Below the pieces are notes generated by a model. It made no database searches and was not told where the DNA came from. It saw nothing but the letters and a program-made list of their open reading frames with translations. This document shows, piece after piece, positions 1 to 6,510 of a stretch of 9,488 nucleotides of DNA; the stretch's first letter is position 1, and every line of letters starts with the position of its first letter. Origin of the DNA: an uncultured bacterium (GTDB lineage Bacteria > Pseudomonadota > Alphaproteobacteria > SP197); assembly GCA_938014945.1 (NCBI GenBank), contig CALLQH010000076.1, positions 1-9,488 of the forward strand. Reading direction: 5' to 3'. Position numbers and translations under genes: made by a program.

Positions 1-42
1 GTCCACGATGGACGCGCGCCGTCGCCTCGCCCGCGCCAGCCG

Positions 43-1113
43 TCACAACTGGCTGGTGGCGTGGCGGATGGCGCGCCGGGTGAGCGTCGGCAGGGCGAGA
101 TCGCCAAAGGCCTCCGGCCTGTGCCACTGGTCCTGCGGCCCCGCTGCCGGACCGGTCCCCTGCACACGCACGCAGGCGACCGCGAGGTCGATCAGGAAGT
201 GGGTGAAGCCGTGGCGCGCGACGCCGGGCAGCAGGCGGTAGTCCGCCATCGCGGGGGCGTGGGGCAGCGCCTCGGCCAGGCTCCAGGGTTGCTCGCGCCA
301 GGGGGTCGACGGCAGTTCCAGCATGCCGCCGAGCAGGCCCTCGTCCGGACGGCGGCGCAGCAGGACGGCGCCGTCGCCGCGTTCGATCCAGAACACCAGG
401 CCGTGTTTCTGCGGCCGCTGCTTCTTCGGCGCGGCCACGGGGAGGTCGGCGGCGATGCCCGCCTTGCGGCCGGCACAGCCGTCGCGCCAGGGGCAGATGC
501 CGCAGGCCGGGCTGCGCGGCGTGCACACGGTGGCGCCCAGGTCCATCAGCGCCTGGGCGAAATCACCCGGACGGTCCGGCGGGATCATCGCCAGGGTGCG
601 CTGACGGATCGCCGTCTTGGCCGCGGGCAGCGGCGTCTCGATGGCATAGGCCCGCGCCATGACCCGCTCGACATTGCCGTCGACCGCCGCGGCGGGCCGG
701 TTGAAGGCGATGGCGGCGATCGCCCCGGCGGTGTAGGCGCCGACCCCCGGCAGGGCGAGCAGGCCCGCCTCGTCACCCGGAAAACGCCCGCCGTGTTCGG
801 CAACCACGACCTGGGCGCAGGCATGCAGGCGGCGGGCGCGGGCGTAGTAGCCAAGCCCTGCCCAGGCCGCGAGCACCGCGTCGAGGTCCGCCGCGGCCAG
901 CGCCTCCACGGTCGGCCAGCGCTCCAGAAAGCGCAGGAAGTAGGGGATCACGGCCTGCACCTGGGTCTGCTGCAGCATGATCTCCGAGAGCCACACCCGG
1001 TAGGGATCGGCATCTTCGCCCGGCCGCGCGCGCCACGGCAGATCGCGCCGGTGGCGGTCGTACCAGGCAAGCAGGCTTGCGGCGGAAGGCGATGACGTGG
1101 AGTCTGGGGACAT
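43..1113 (-). CDS. mutY: MutY, A/G-specific adenine DNA glycosylase
   Basis: This base-excision repair enzyme removes adenine mispaired with 8-oxoguanine or guanine, limiting G:C to T:A transversions. The product has 356 residues, near the family's usual length. Visible features are the HhH-GPD fold with WLSEIMLQQTQV (catalytic Glu44), the hairpin LPGVGAYTAGAIA (121-133) and VDGNVERV with the catalytic Asp145. A 4Fe-4S cluster motif Cys197-X6-Cys204-X2-Cys207-X5-Cys213 follows. The C-terminal Nudix-like 8-oxoG recognition domain (about 236-350) contains the GFTH loop (302-305), which corresponds to the F-S-H loop of E. coli MutY with Thr in place of Ser. I chose the ATG at 1113 because homology begins shortly after it; the frame stays open to 1236, but that extension lies inside the divergent dciA gene and looks unlike MutY. 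The start has only a weak ribosome binding site. The stop is at 43-45. The gene is complete and divergent from dciA. Confidence 0.96.
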   Translation of the reverse strand: MSPDSTSSPSAASLLAWYDRHRRDLPWRARPGEDADPYRVWLSEIMLQQTQVQAVIPYFLRFLERWPTVEALAAADLDAVLAAWAGLGYYARARRLHACAQVVVAEHGGRFPGDEAGLLALPGVGAYTAGAIAAIAFNRPAAAVDGNVERVMARAYAIETPLPAAKTAIRQRTLAMIPPDRPGDFAQALMDLGATVCTPRSPACGICPWRDGCAGRKAGIAADLPVAAPKKQRPQKHGLVFWIERGDGAVLLRRRPDEGLLGGMLELPSTPWREQPWSLAEALPHAPAMADYRLLPGVARHGFTHFLIDLAVACVRVQGTGPAAGPQDQWHRPEAFGDLALPTLTRRAIRHATSQL

Positions 1114-1144
1114 GGCCGGGCCACCATGCGATGCCCGACAGGTT
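1114..1144. promoter_or_regulatory. Minimal divergent gap between mutY and dciA
   Basis: Only 31 bases separate the chosen mutY start (ATG 1113-1111, minus) from the chosen dciA start (ATG 1145, plus). I found no clear -35/-10 pair for either direction inside the gap. If both genes have their own promoters, each must lie mostly within the 5' coding part of the other. That promoters exist here is inferred from the divergent arrangement, not seen. Confidence 0.4.
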
Positions 1145-1660
1145 ATGAACAAGACCATGAAAGAACCCGAGCCGACACCGCGCCGCAACGGCAGGACCAC
1201 CCGTGCCGGCCTGTTGCTGCCCCAGGCCGCCGCCAAGGCCTATCGCAAGCACGGCTTTGCCGAATCGCGCCTGCTGACCGACTGGGCCTCCGTCGTCGGC
1301 GAGCGCCTGGCCGAGGTCTGCCTGCCCGAGAAACTTGCCCGCGACGGCGCCCTTTCGGTGCGCGTCTCGCCCGCCTTCGCCCTGGAGCTGCAGCACCTGG
1401 AGCCCCAGATCCTGGAGCGCATCGCCGGTTACTTCGGCCACCGCGCCGTCAGCCGCCTGAAGCTGCGCCAGGGCATCGTGGAACCGCCCGCCCCGGACAT
1501 GCGCCGCCAGCCCCGCGCCCTGACGCCCGACGAGGATCACGCGCTGGACGCGCGCCTGGCCGGAGTCGAGGACGACGCCCTGCGCGCGGCACTGGAACGG
1601 CTGGGGCGGGCCGTGATCGGCTCCAAACCCCTGCCGCCCGGCAGCGCCCGCGACGCCTGA
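1145..1660 (+). CDS. dciA: DciA-family (DUF721) protein, putative replicative helicase loader
   Basis: This 171-residue protein has the DciA/DUF721 domain at about 24-108. Recognisable elements are W47-ASVVG52, followed by a beta strand SVRVSPAF and the EL...EPQILERI helix. DciA is known as the widespread bacterial partner of the DnaB helicase in species that lack DnaC, helping to load or operate it at replication forks. The basic N-terminus (RRNGRTTR) could contact DNA or DnaB; that is inference. The tail after residue 112 is Pro/charged-rich and low in conservation. The start is uncertain: ATG 1145 has AGG only 2 bases upstream, ATG 1157 has no clear site, and ATG 1112 has GGAG at 1099-1102 with 9-base spacing but would overlap the mutY start codon. 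The family call rests on motif pattern and on the mutY-DUF721-dsbA-smc order, which I recall from other Alphaproteobacteria. Confidence 0.82.
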   Translation: MNKTMKEPEPTPRRNGRTTRAGLLLPQAAAKAYRKHGFAESRLLTDWASVVGERLAEVCLPEKLARDGALSVRVSPAFALELQHLEPQILERIAGYFGHRAVSRLKLRQGIVEPPAPDMRRQPRALTPDEDHALDARLAGVEDDALRAALERLGRAVIGSKPLPPGSARDA

Positions 1661-1713
1661 AAGCCGGCAATCACGCATTGTTCATGGAGAGACGGGACGA
1701 ATATGGCGCGAAG

Positions 1714-1730
1714 CAGGGCGATTTGCCCTG
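1714..1730. other. Short inverted repeat downstream of dciA
   Basis: CAGGGC and GCCCTG form a perfect 6-bp stem around a GATTT loop, 54 bases after the dciA stop. No T-run follows (the next bases are AAATGGCC), so it is not a standard intrinsic terminator. It could be a weak 3' end or chance. Confidence 0.2.
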
Positions 1731-1740
1731 AAATGGCCTC

Positions 1741-1749
1741 TTGTCCACA
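1741..1749 (+). promoter_or_regulatory. DnaA-box-like 9-mer (TTGTCCACA)
   Basis: This differs at one position from the classical DnaA box TTATCCACA. It lies between dciA and the dsbA promoter, 49 bases upstream of the -35 element, and pairs with an opposite-strand box at 1773. Binding is not demonstrated; the call is based on the match alone. Confidence 0.35.
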
Positions 1750-1772
1750 CCATCTTCGATCTTGCCCGGGTC

Positions 1773-1781
1773 CGTGGATAA
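1773..1781 (-). promoter_or_regulatory. DnaA-box-like 9-mer (TTATCCACG on minus strand)
   Basis: Read on the minus strand this is TTATCCACG, one mismatch at the last position from TTATCCACA. Its start is 32 bases from the start of the box at 1741 and it points the opposite way. It ends 16 bases before the -35 element of the dsbA promoter, so a bound DnaA could plausibly affect transcription. Functional status is inference. Confidence 0.38.
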
Positions 1782-1797
1782 CCCACAGCCGGGATGC

Positions 1798-1827
1798 TTG
1801 AGGTGCCGGACTCGCCTCACCTATAAT
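1798..1827 (+). promoter_or_regulatory. Sigma70-type promoter for dsbA-smc
   Basis: TTGAGG (1798-1803, 4 of 6 to consensus) and a perfect TATAAT (1822-1827) are separated by 18 bases. The transcript should start near 1833-1836, giving a leader of about 43 bases before the TTG start of dsbA. A GACTC (GANTC, the CcrM methylation target) lies in the spacer at 1809-1813. Confidence 0.7.
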
Positions 1828-1863
1828 CGATTGTGCCCACCGGTTCCGGCGCGATCACGTTCC

Positions 1864-1870
1864 AAGAGGA
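1864..1870 (+). promoter_or_regulatory. Ribosome binding site that fixes the dsbA TTG start
   Basis: AAGAGGA ends 7 bases before the TTG at 1878. No comparable site precedes the GTG at 1833, which would also fall at about the predicted transcript start. This supports TTG 1878 as the translation start. Confidence 0.65.
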
Positions 1871-1877
1871 TCGGACC

Positions 1878-2483
1878 TTGCTCATCAGACGCCAGTTTCT
1901 CGCTGCAGCGCTCGTCGCGGCGGCTTTGCCCTTCGTTTCCGCCCAGGCTCAGGATGCCGAGCCGCTGCCGGACATGGTGCTGGGCAATCCCGACGCGCCG
2001 ATCGAGATCATCGAGTACGCCTCGATGACCTGCCCCCACTGCGCGGCCTTCCACAACGACACCATGCCGCAGCTCAAGGAAGAGTGGATCGATACCGGGC
2101 GGGCCAAGCTGGTGTTCCGCGAGTTCCCGCTGGACCGTCTGGCCGTGGTCGCCTCCGCCGTCGCGCGCTGCGCCGGGCCGGAGCACTATTTCGGCTTTAT
2201 CGACGTGCTGTTCGAGACCCAGGGCACCTGGGCGCGCGCCGAGGACCCCATCGAGGCGATCAAGCAGATCGTGCGCATGGGCGGCCTCGACCCCGCCATG
2301 GTCGATACCTGCATCTCCGACAGCGGCATGATCGACGGCGTCATCGCCACCCGGCTCTACGGCGAGCAGAACTACGAGATCAAGTCGACCCCGAGCTTCA
2401 TCATCGACGGCGAGGTCCATGCCGGCGATCTGAGCTACGAGGAAATGAACGCCCTGCTCTCCGACCTCGAGGACAACGGCTGA
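1878..2483 (+). CDS. DsbA-family thioredoxin-fold thiol oxidoreductase, exported
   Basis: This 201-residue periplasmic thiol:disulfide oxidoreductase of the DsbA family presumably introduces or rearranges disulfides in exported proteins. The N-terminus from the TTG start is MLIRRQFLAAALVAAALPF, a twin-arginine-like signal (R4-R5-Q-F-L) with a hydrophobic core and a likely cleavage after Ala24 (SAQA). The mature part has the active site C52-P-H-C55, identical to E. coli DsbA's CPHC, and the cis-proline loop at T171-P172. Two further cysteines, Cys98 (RCAG) and Cys145, may form a structural disulfide, as I recall for related alphaproteobacterial proteins. The gene has its own promoter and lies 72 bases before smc, so the two are probably co-transcribed; a functional link to Smc is not evident. 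An upstream in-frame GTG (1833) would add 15 residues before the signal peptide and is disfavoured. The family is certain; the exact substrate and redox partner are unknown. Confidence 0.92.
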   Translation: MLIRRQFLAAALVAAALPFVSAQAQDAEPLPDMVLGNPDAPIEIIEYASMTCPHCAAFHNDTMPQLKEEWIDTGRAKLVFREFPLDRLAVVASAVARCAGPEHYFGFIDVLFETQGTWARAEDPIEAIKQIVRMGGLDPAMVDTCISDSGMIDGVIATRLYGEQNYEIKSTPSFIIDGEVHAGDLSYEEMNALLSDLEDNG

Positions 2484-2518
2484 ATGAACGCGCCGGTGCG
2501 CCCCCGCCGTGATTCCCG

Positions 2519-2538
2519 CCGCTGCCCCACGGCAGCGG
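2519..2538. other. Perfect 8-bp GC hairpin upstream of smc
   Basis: CCGCTGCC, loop CCAC, GGCAGCGG. The stem ends 17 bases before the smc GTG. There is no T-run behind it (TCTGACGGGGG follows), so a conventional terminator is unlikely. Its closeness to the smc initiation region makes a role in smc translation or transcript stability possible, but this is inference. Confidence 0.45.
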
Positions 2539-2555
2539 TCTGACGGGGGCGCGCC

Positions 2556-5500
2556 GTGCATTTTGCCAGACTGCGCCTTGCGGGCTTCAAGTCCTTCGTC
2601 GATCCCACCGAACTGGTGATCGCGCCGGGGCTGACCGGCATCGTCGGGCCCAACGGCTGCGGCAAGTCCAACCTTCTCGAAGGCCTGCGCTGGGTCATGG
2701 GCGAAAGCTCGGCCAAGAAGATGCGCGGCGGCGAGATGGAGGACATCATCTTCTCGGGCACCGATTTCCGCCCGGGCCGCAACGTCGCCGAAGCCACCCT
2801 GACCCTGGAAAACACCGACCGCACGGGACCGGCGCCCTACAGCGAGCAGGAGGAAATCCAGGTCATGCGCCGCATCGAGCGCGGCGCGGGTTCCAACTAC
2901 CGCATCAACGGCCAGGAAGCCCGCGCACGCGACGTGCAGCTTTTCTTCGCCGACATCGCCACCGGCACCAAGAGTTCCGCGCTGGTGAGCCAGGGCCAGA
3001 TCTCCGACCTGATCCGGGCCAAGCCCTCGGGCCGCAAGCACCTGCTGGAAGAAGCTGCGGGCATCGCCGGCCTGCAGTCGCGCCGCCACGAGGCCGAACT
3101 GCGCCTGAAGGCTGCCGAGACCAATCTGGAGCGCCTGGGCGACGTCGTCGGCAACCTGGAAGGCCAGCTGGCCAACCTGCAGCGCCAGGCCCGCCAGGCG
3201 CAGCGCTACCGCCGCCTGTCGGACCGCATCAAGGAAGCCGAAAGCCGCTGGCTGCTGCGCCGCTGGCGCGATGCCGGCATCGCCACGGCAGCCGCGGGCC
3301 AGGCGCTTTCCGAGATCGTCGCTCAGGTCGCCGAGGCGACGCGCCTGGTCGCCGAGGCGACGACCGAGCAGGTCGACACCGCCGCCGCCCTGCCGCCCCT
3401 GCGCGAGGCCGAGAACGAGGCCGCCATTGCGCTCAACGACCTGCAGGTGACACGCGTCGCCCTGGAGGCCGAGGAACGGCGCCTTAACGAACAGCGCCGC
3501 GAGATCGAGGGCCGCCTAGCCCAGCTTGCGCGCGACCATGAACGCGAGACGACGCTGGCCGAGGATGCCCGCCGCGCCCTGGAGGCCATGGCCGCCGAGG
3601 AGGCCGAGCTTGCCGCCCAGCGCGAGGGCGAGGCCGAGGCGATCGCCGCCGCCGAGGCGGCCTGCGCCGAAAGCCGCGAGGCCGTTGCCGCCCTGGAGGC
3701 CGAAGTCACCCGCGTCGCCGAGGAGCGCGCCCAGCGCCGCGCCCGCCGCCAGTCGCTGGAATCGCGCATCGGCGACCTGGAGGGCCGTATCGCCCGCCTC
3801 GACCGCCAGACCCGCGAGATCGAGGCCGAACGCGGCCAGCTCAACCTGGGCCTGGACGATGCCGATTCGCTCGACCGCCTGCGCCGCGACGAGGAAACCG
3901 CCGCGGCGGCACTCGAAGCCGCCAGGGAGGCCTTCGCAGCCGCCGAGGCGCTACGCGGCGAGGTGCGCGAGGCCGAGGAAGCTGCGCGCCAGAAGTTCCG
4001 CGATGCCGATTCGGAAGCCACCCGCCTGATCGCCGAGCGCGATGCGCTGGCCAGCCTCATCGCGCGCAGCCGCAGCGAAGGCACGCCGCTGATCGACGAG
4101 GTGCGTGTCTCGGCCGGCTACGAGGCAGCGCTCGGCGCCGCCCTGGGCGACGATCTGGACGTGCCGCTCGGCGGCGACGGGCCGATGGCCTGGAACCAGC
4201 TTCCCGCCTACGAACAGAACCAGCCCCTGCCCGAGGGCGCCCGGCCGCTTTCGGATCATGTGAAGGCGCCGGCCGAACTCGCCCGCCGCATGGCCCAGAT
4301 CGGCGTCGTCGAGCCCGACCGCGCCGAGGAGCTGGCCGCCCGGCTGAAACCCGGCCAGCGCCTGGTGACGACCGACGGGCGCATGTGGCGCTGGGACGGC
4401 TTCGTCATGCGCGATGCCGAATCGACCGCCGCCGCGCGTCTGGCCCAACGCACCCGTCTGGAGGCTCTGGGCGGCGAGGTGGCGGACGCCGAAGCCCGCC
4501 GCGAGGCCCAGCGCGAGCTGCTCGATGCGGCCGCCGAAGCCACGGCCGAAGCCCAGCGCAACGACAATGCGCGGCGCGCCGAGATGAACGAGGCGGCCGA
4601 AGCCGCCGCCGCCGCGCGCGAGGCCCGCCGCGTCGCCGAGAGCAAGCAGCAGGCCGCCGAGGCGCGCCGCCGCGATCTGACCGCCATGGCCGAGCGAATC
4701 TCGGGCGAGCGCGGCGAACTGGCGATCACGCTCGCCACCGCGCGCAGCGAACTCGCCGAGATGCCCCGGCCCGATCACGACGATGGCCTGGAAGCCCTGC
4801 GCGACGATCTCAACGGCAAGCGCACCGCCCTTTCGGAGCGCCAGGGCGAGCGCGACCGCCTCAAGCGCGAGGCCGAGTTCCGCGCCCGCCGCCTGGAGCA
4901 GATCGCCAAGGACCGCCAGTCATGGCAGAGCCGCGCCGAGGGTGCCGGCCAGCGCATCGCCGATCTGGAAGCGCGGCGCGAGACCGCGTCGGCCGAACAT
5001 GCCGATCTCGCGCGCAAGCCCGAGCTGATCGAGGAACAGAAGAAGAGCCTGGCCGACCGGCTGCAGGCCGCCGAGGCCGCCCGCCGCGCCGCGGGCGATG
5101 CCCGCCAGGCCGCCGAGAACCTTGCCCAGCAGAAGGACCGCGCCCTGCGCCAGGCCGAGGCCGCGCTCGCCGACCTGCGCGAGGAACGCGCCCGCCGCGA
5201 AGGCACCGTGGAGCAGAGCCGCCAGGCCGCCGAGGAAGTCTCGCGCCAGATCCGCGAGCGTCAGGAAACGACACCCGAGGCGCTCGCCGAATCGGTGCCC
5301 GAGCCCGAGAACCTGCCCGACGCGGCAGAACTGGAAGACCGCTACGGCAAGGTTGTGCGCGAGCGCGAGAACATGGGCCCGGTCAACCTGCGCGCCGAGA
5401 TCGAGGCGACCGAGGTCGAGGAGCAGCTTTCGGTCATGCTCTCCGAACGCGAGGACCTGGAAGAGGCCATCGCGCGCCTGCGCAAGGGCATCACCGAGCT

Positions 5501-5996
5501 CAACCGCGAGGGCCGCGAGCGTCTGATCAAGGCCTTCGAGGAGATCAACAACCACTTCCAGTCGCTCTACCGGCGCATCTTCGGCGGCCATGCCGAGCTG
5601 CTGCTGGTCGATTCGGACGATCCCCTGGAGGCCGGCCTCGAAATCCAGGCCAGCCCCTCGGGCAAGAAGATGCAGACCCTCTCCCTGCTTTCGGGCGGCG
5701 AGCAGGCGCTGACCGCCATGGCGCTGATCTTTGCCCTGTTCCTGACCAATCCGGCGCCGGTCTGCGTGCTCGACGAGGTCGACGCCCCGCTCGACGACGC
5801 CAACGTCGACCGCTTCTGCGATCTGCTCGACGAGTTCGCCAACGCCGGCAACACCCGTTTCCTCATCATCACCCATCACCGCCTGACCATGGCGCGCATG
5901 GACCGCCTGTTCGGCGTCACCATGAGCGAGCCCGGCGTCAGCCAGCTCGTCAGCGTCGACCTCGCCGCCGCGGAGGCCCTGCGCGCCACCGCCTGA
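2556..5996 (+). CDS. smc: Smc, chromosome segregation/condensation ATPase
   Basis: This is the structural maintenance of chromosomes ATPase. It dimerises through its hinge and, with ScpA and ScpB (not in this window), extrudes DNA loops and helps resolve replicated origins. At 1146 residues it has the usual length. Order of parts: N-terminal head with Walker A GPNGCGKSN (31-39), the R-loop region (LRWVMGESSAKKMRGG) and the Q-loop SQGQISDLI; coiled coil about 165-505; compact hinge about 510-620; returning coiled coil about 625-960; C-terminal head with ABC signature LLSGGEQ (1044-1050), Walker B VCVLDEVD (1069-1076, Glu1074 catalytic), D-loop APLDDANVD and the ITHH switch. The GTG start at 2556 gives MHFARLRLAGFKSFVDPTEL, the family's standard beginning. 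The ribosome binding site is a poor GGGGG, which fits coupling to upstream translation from dsbA. Long frames antisense to the coiled coils are codon-bias shadows. I see no terminator directly after the gene. Confidence 0.98.
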   Translation: MHFARLRLAGFKSFVDPTELVIAPGLTGIVGPNGCGKSNLLEGLRWVMGESSAKKMRGGEMEDIIFSGTDFRPGRNVAEATLTLENTDRTGPAPYSEQEEIQVMRRIERGAGSNYRINGQEARARDVQLFFADIATGTKSSALVSQGQISDLIRAKPSGRKHLLEEAAGIAGLQSRRHEAELRLKAAETNLERLGDVVGNLEGQLANLQRQARQAQRYRRLSDRIKEAESRWLLRRWRDAGIATAAAGQALSEIVAQVAEATRLVAEATTEQVDTAAALPPLREAENEAAIALNDLQVTRVALEAEERRLNEQRREIEGRLAQLARDHERETTLAEDARRALEAMAAEEAELAAQREGEAEAIAAAEAACAESREAVAALEAEVTRVAEERAQRRARRQSLESRIGDLEGRIARLDRQTREIEAERGQLNLGLDDADSLDRLRRDEETAAAALEAAREAFAAAEALRGEVREAEEAARQKFRDADSEATRLIAERDALASLIARSRSEGTPLIDEVRVSAGYEAALGAALGDDLDVPLGGDGPMAWNQLPAYEQNQPLPEGARPLSDHVKAPAELARRMAQIGVVEPDRAEELAARLKPGQRLVTTDGRMWRWDGFVMRDAESTAAARLAQRTRLEALGGEVADAEARREAQRELLDAAAEATAEAQRNDNARRAEMNEAAEAAAAAREARRVAESKQQAAEARRRDLTAMAERISGERGELAITLATARSELAEMPRPDHDDGLEALRDDLNGKRTALSERQGERDRLKREAEFRARRLEQIAKDRQSWQSRAEGAGQRIADLEARRETASAEHADLARKPELIEEQKKSLADRLQAAEAARRAAGDARQAAENLAQQKDRALRQAEAALADLREERARREGTVEQSRQAAEEVSRQIRERQETTPEALAESVPEPENLPDAAELEDRYGKVVRERENMGPVNLRAEIEATEVEEQLSVMLSEREDLEEAIARLRKGITELNREGRERLIKAFEEINNHFQSLYRRIFGGHAELLLVDSDDPLEAGLEIQASPSGKKMQTLSLLSGGEQALTAMALIFALFLTNPAPVCVLDEVDAPLDDANVDRFCDLLDEFANAGNTRFLIITHHRLTMARMDRLFGVTMSEPGVSQLVSVDLAAAEALRATA

Positions 5997-6055
5997 CGGC
6001 TTAAGGCCTTGATTTAGAAAAGATTTCCGCCCCTACGATTGCGCCCCTCCCCGCC

Positions 6056-6084
6056 TTGACACCATGGGGGGCCATACGTATTGT
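6056..6084 (+). promoter_or_regulatory. Sigma70-type promoter of the atp F0 operon
   Basis: A perfect -35 TTGACA (6056-6061), a 17-base spacer and TATTGT (6079-6084, 4 of 6) lie in the gap between smc and atpI. The transcript should start near 6091, leaving a leader of about 50 bases. This also shows that an in-frame ATG at 6064 is upstream of the transcript start and is not the atpI start. Confidence 0.75.
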
Positions 6085-6124
6085 TCGCGCGCTCTTTCGC
6101 CCGGTCCCGGGGTGCCGCGCAAGA

Positions 6125-6132
6125 CGGGAGGG
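6125..6132 (+). promoter_or_regulatory. Ribosome binding site of atpI
   Basis: GGGAGGGG lies 9 bases before the ATG at 6142. It decides the start over the upstream in-frame ATG at 6064. Confidence 0.6.
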
Positions 6133-6141
6133 GTGGACGCC

Positions 6142-6510
6142 ATGACCCAAGACAATGGCCCGCCCGAGCCTTCCCAATTGCAACAGCGGATAGCCGCCGC
6201 ACGCGAGAGGGAGGAGGCCCGGACGAGGCCCGATCCCGCCAAACGTGCGATGTCGTCTGGCTATGGCATGGCCCTGAGACTTGCGATCGAGATGGTTGCC
6301 GCTCTCGGCGTCTCTGTCTTTCTGGGCTACTGGATCGACAAGGAGTTGGGGATGGCGCCTCTTTTCATGATCCTTTTCCTGATCATGGGCATGGGCGCCG
6401 GCTTCATCAACGTCTACAGGACGGTGAGCGGGCTGACACACGGATCGCTGCGCGGTCCAGGCGATTATCGACGCGACGCGGACAAGAACGGGGGTCCAGG
6501 TGGCGAGTGA
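6142..6510 (+). CDS. atpI: AtpI/AtpZ-family F0 assembly protein
   Basis: This small membrane protein is encoded first in the F0 operon. The family is thought to assist c-ring assembly and, in some bacteria, magnesium or calcium supply. The 122 residues comprise a hydrophilic, highly charged N-terminus (1-40), a membrane helix at about 43-63 ending in GYWIDKELG (62-70, the family's G-x-W-x-D signature), a second helix at about 71-93 rich in Met and Gly, and a basic/polar tail. The ATG at 6142 has a strong ribosome binding site and lies downstream of the predicted transcript start. Its last 11 bases overlap the start of atpB in another frame, a sign of translational coupling. The call is firm on context and topology; the sequence family itself is poorly conserved. 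Confidence 0.9.
   Translation: MTQDNGPPEPSQLQQRIAAAREREEARTRPDPAKRAMSSGYGMALRLAIEMVAALGVSVFLGYWIDKELGMAPLFMILFLIMGMGAGFINVYRTVSGLTHGSLRGPGDYRRDADKNGGPGGE

Noticed and set aside
1..42. A possible start of another minus-strand gene just downstream of mutY.
   Set aside because: Only 42 bases are visible. A GTG at 6-4 on the minus strand exists, but nothing can be identified from two codons.
61..1095. A 344-residue plus-strand frame covering almost all of mutY.
   Set aside because: It is antisense to a clearly genuine mutY with intact catalytic and Fe-S residues. The translation is Arg/Gly/Gln-rich with no recognisable domain.
1703..1801. A 32-codon ORF in the dciA-dsbA gap, preceded by a GGAGAG-like site.
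   Set aside because: It is Cys/Arg-rich and resembles nothing I recognise. It spans both DnaA-box-like sites and ends at the -35 element, so it is better explained as regulatory DNA with a chance open frame.
1741..1830. The DnaA-box pair as a possible replication origin, given the neighbouring dciA.
   Set aside because: There are only two boxes, no AT-rich unwinding region, and no dnaA, hemE or other usual origin neighbours. A regulatory role is the more modest reading.
1833..1877. Leaderless GTG start of dsbA at 1833.
   Set aside because: It coincides with the predicted transcript start, but it would place 15 non-signal residues ahead of a well-formed export signal, while TTG 1878 has a good ribosome binding site.
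3323..5879. Several long open frames antisense to smc (for example 253 residues at 3323-4084 and 319 residues at 4920-5879).
   Set aside because: They are low-complexity Ser/Ala/Arg or Gly/Leu/Gln-rich translations that mirror the GC-biased codons of the Smc coiled coil. They have no family resemblance and no promoter or ribosome binding site I could support.
6064..6141. N-terminal extension of atpI from the ATG at 6064.
   Set aside because: That ATG lies within the promoter spacer, upstream of the predicted transcript start; ATG 6142 has the strong ribosome binding site.
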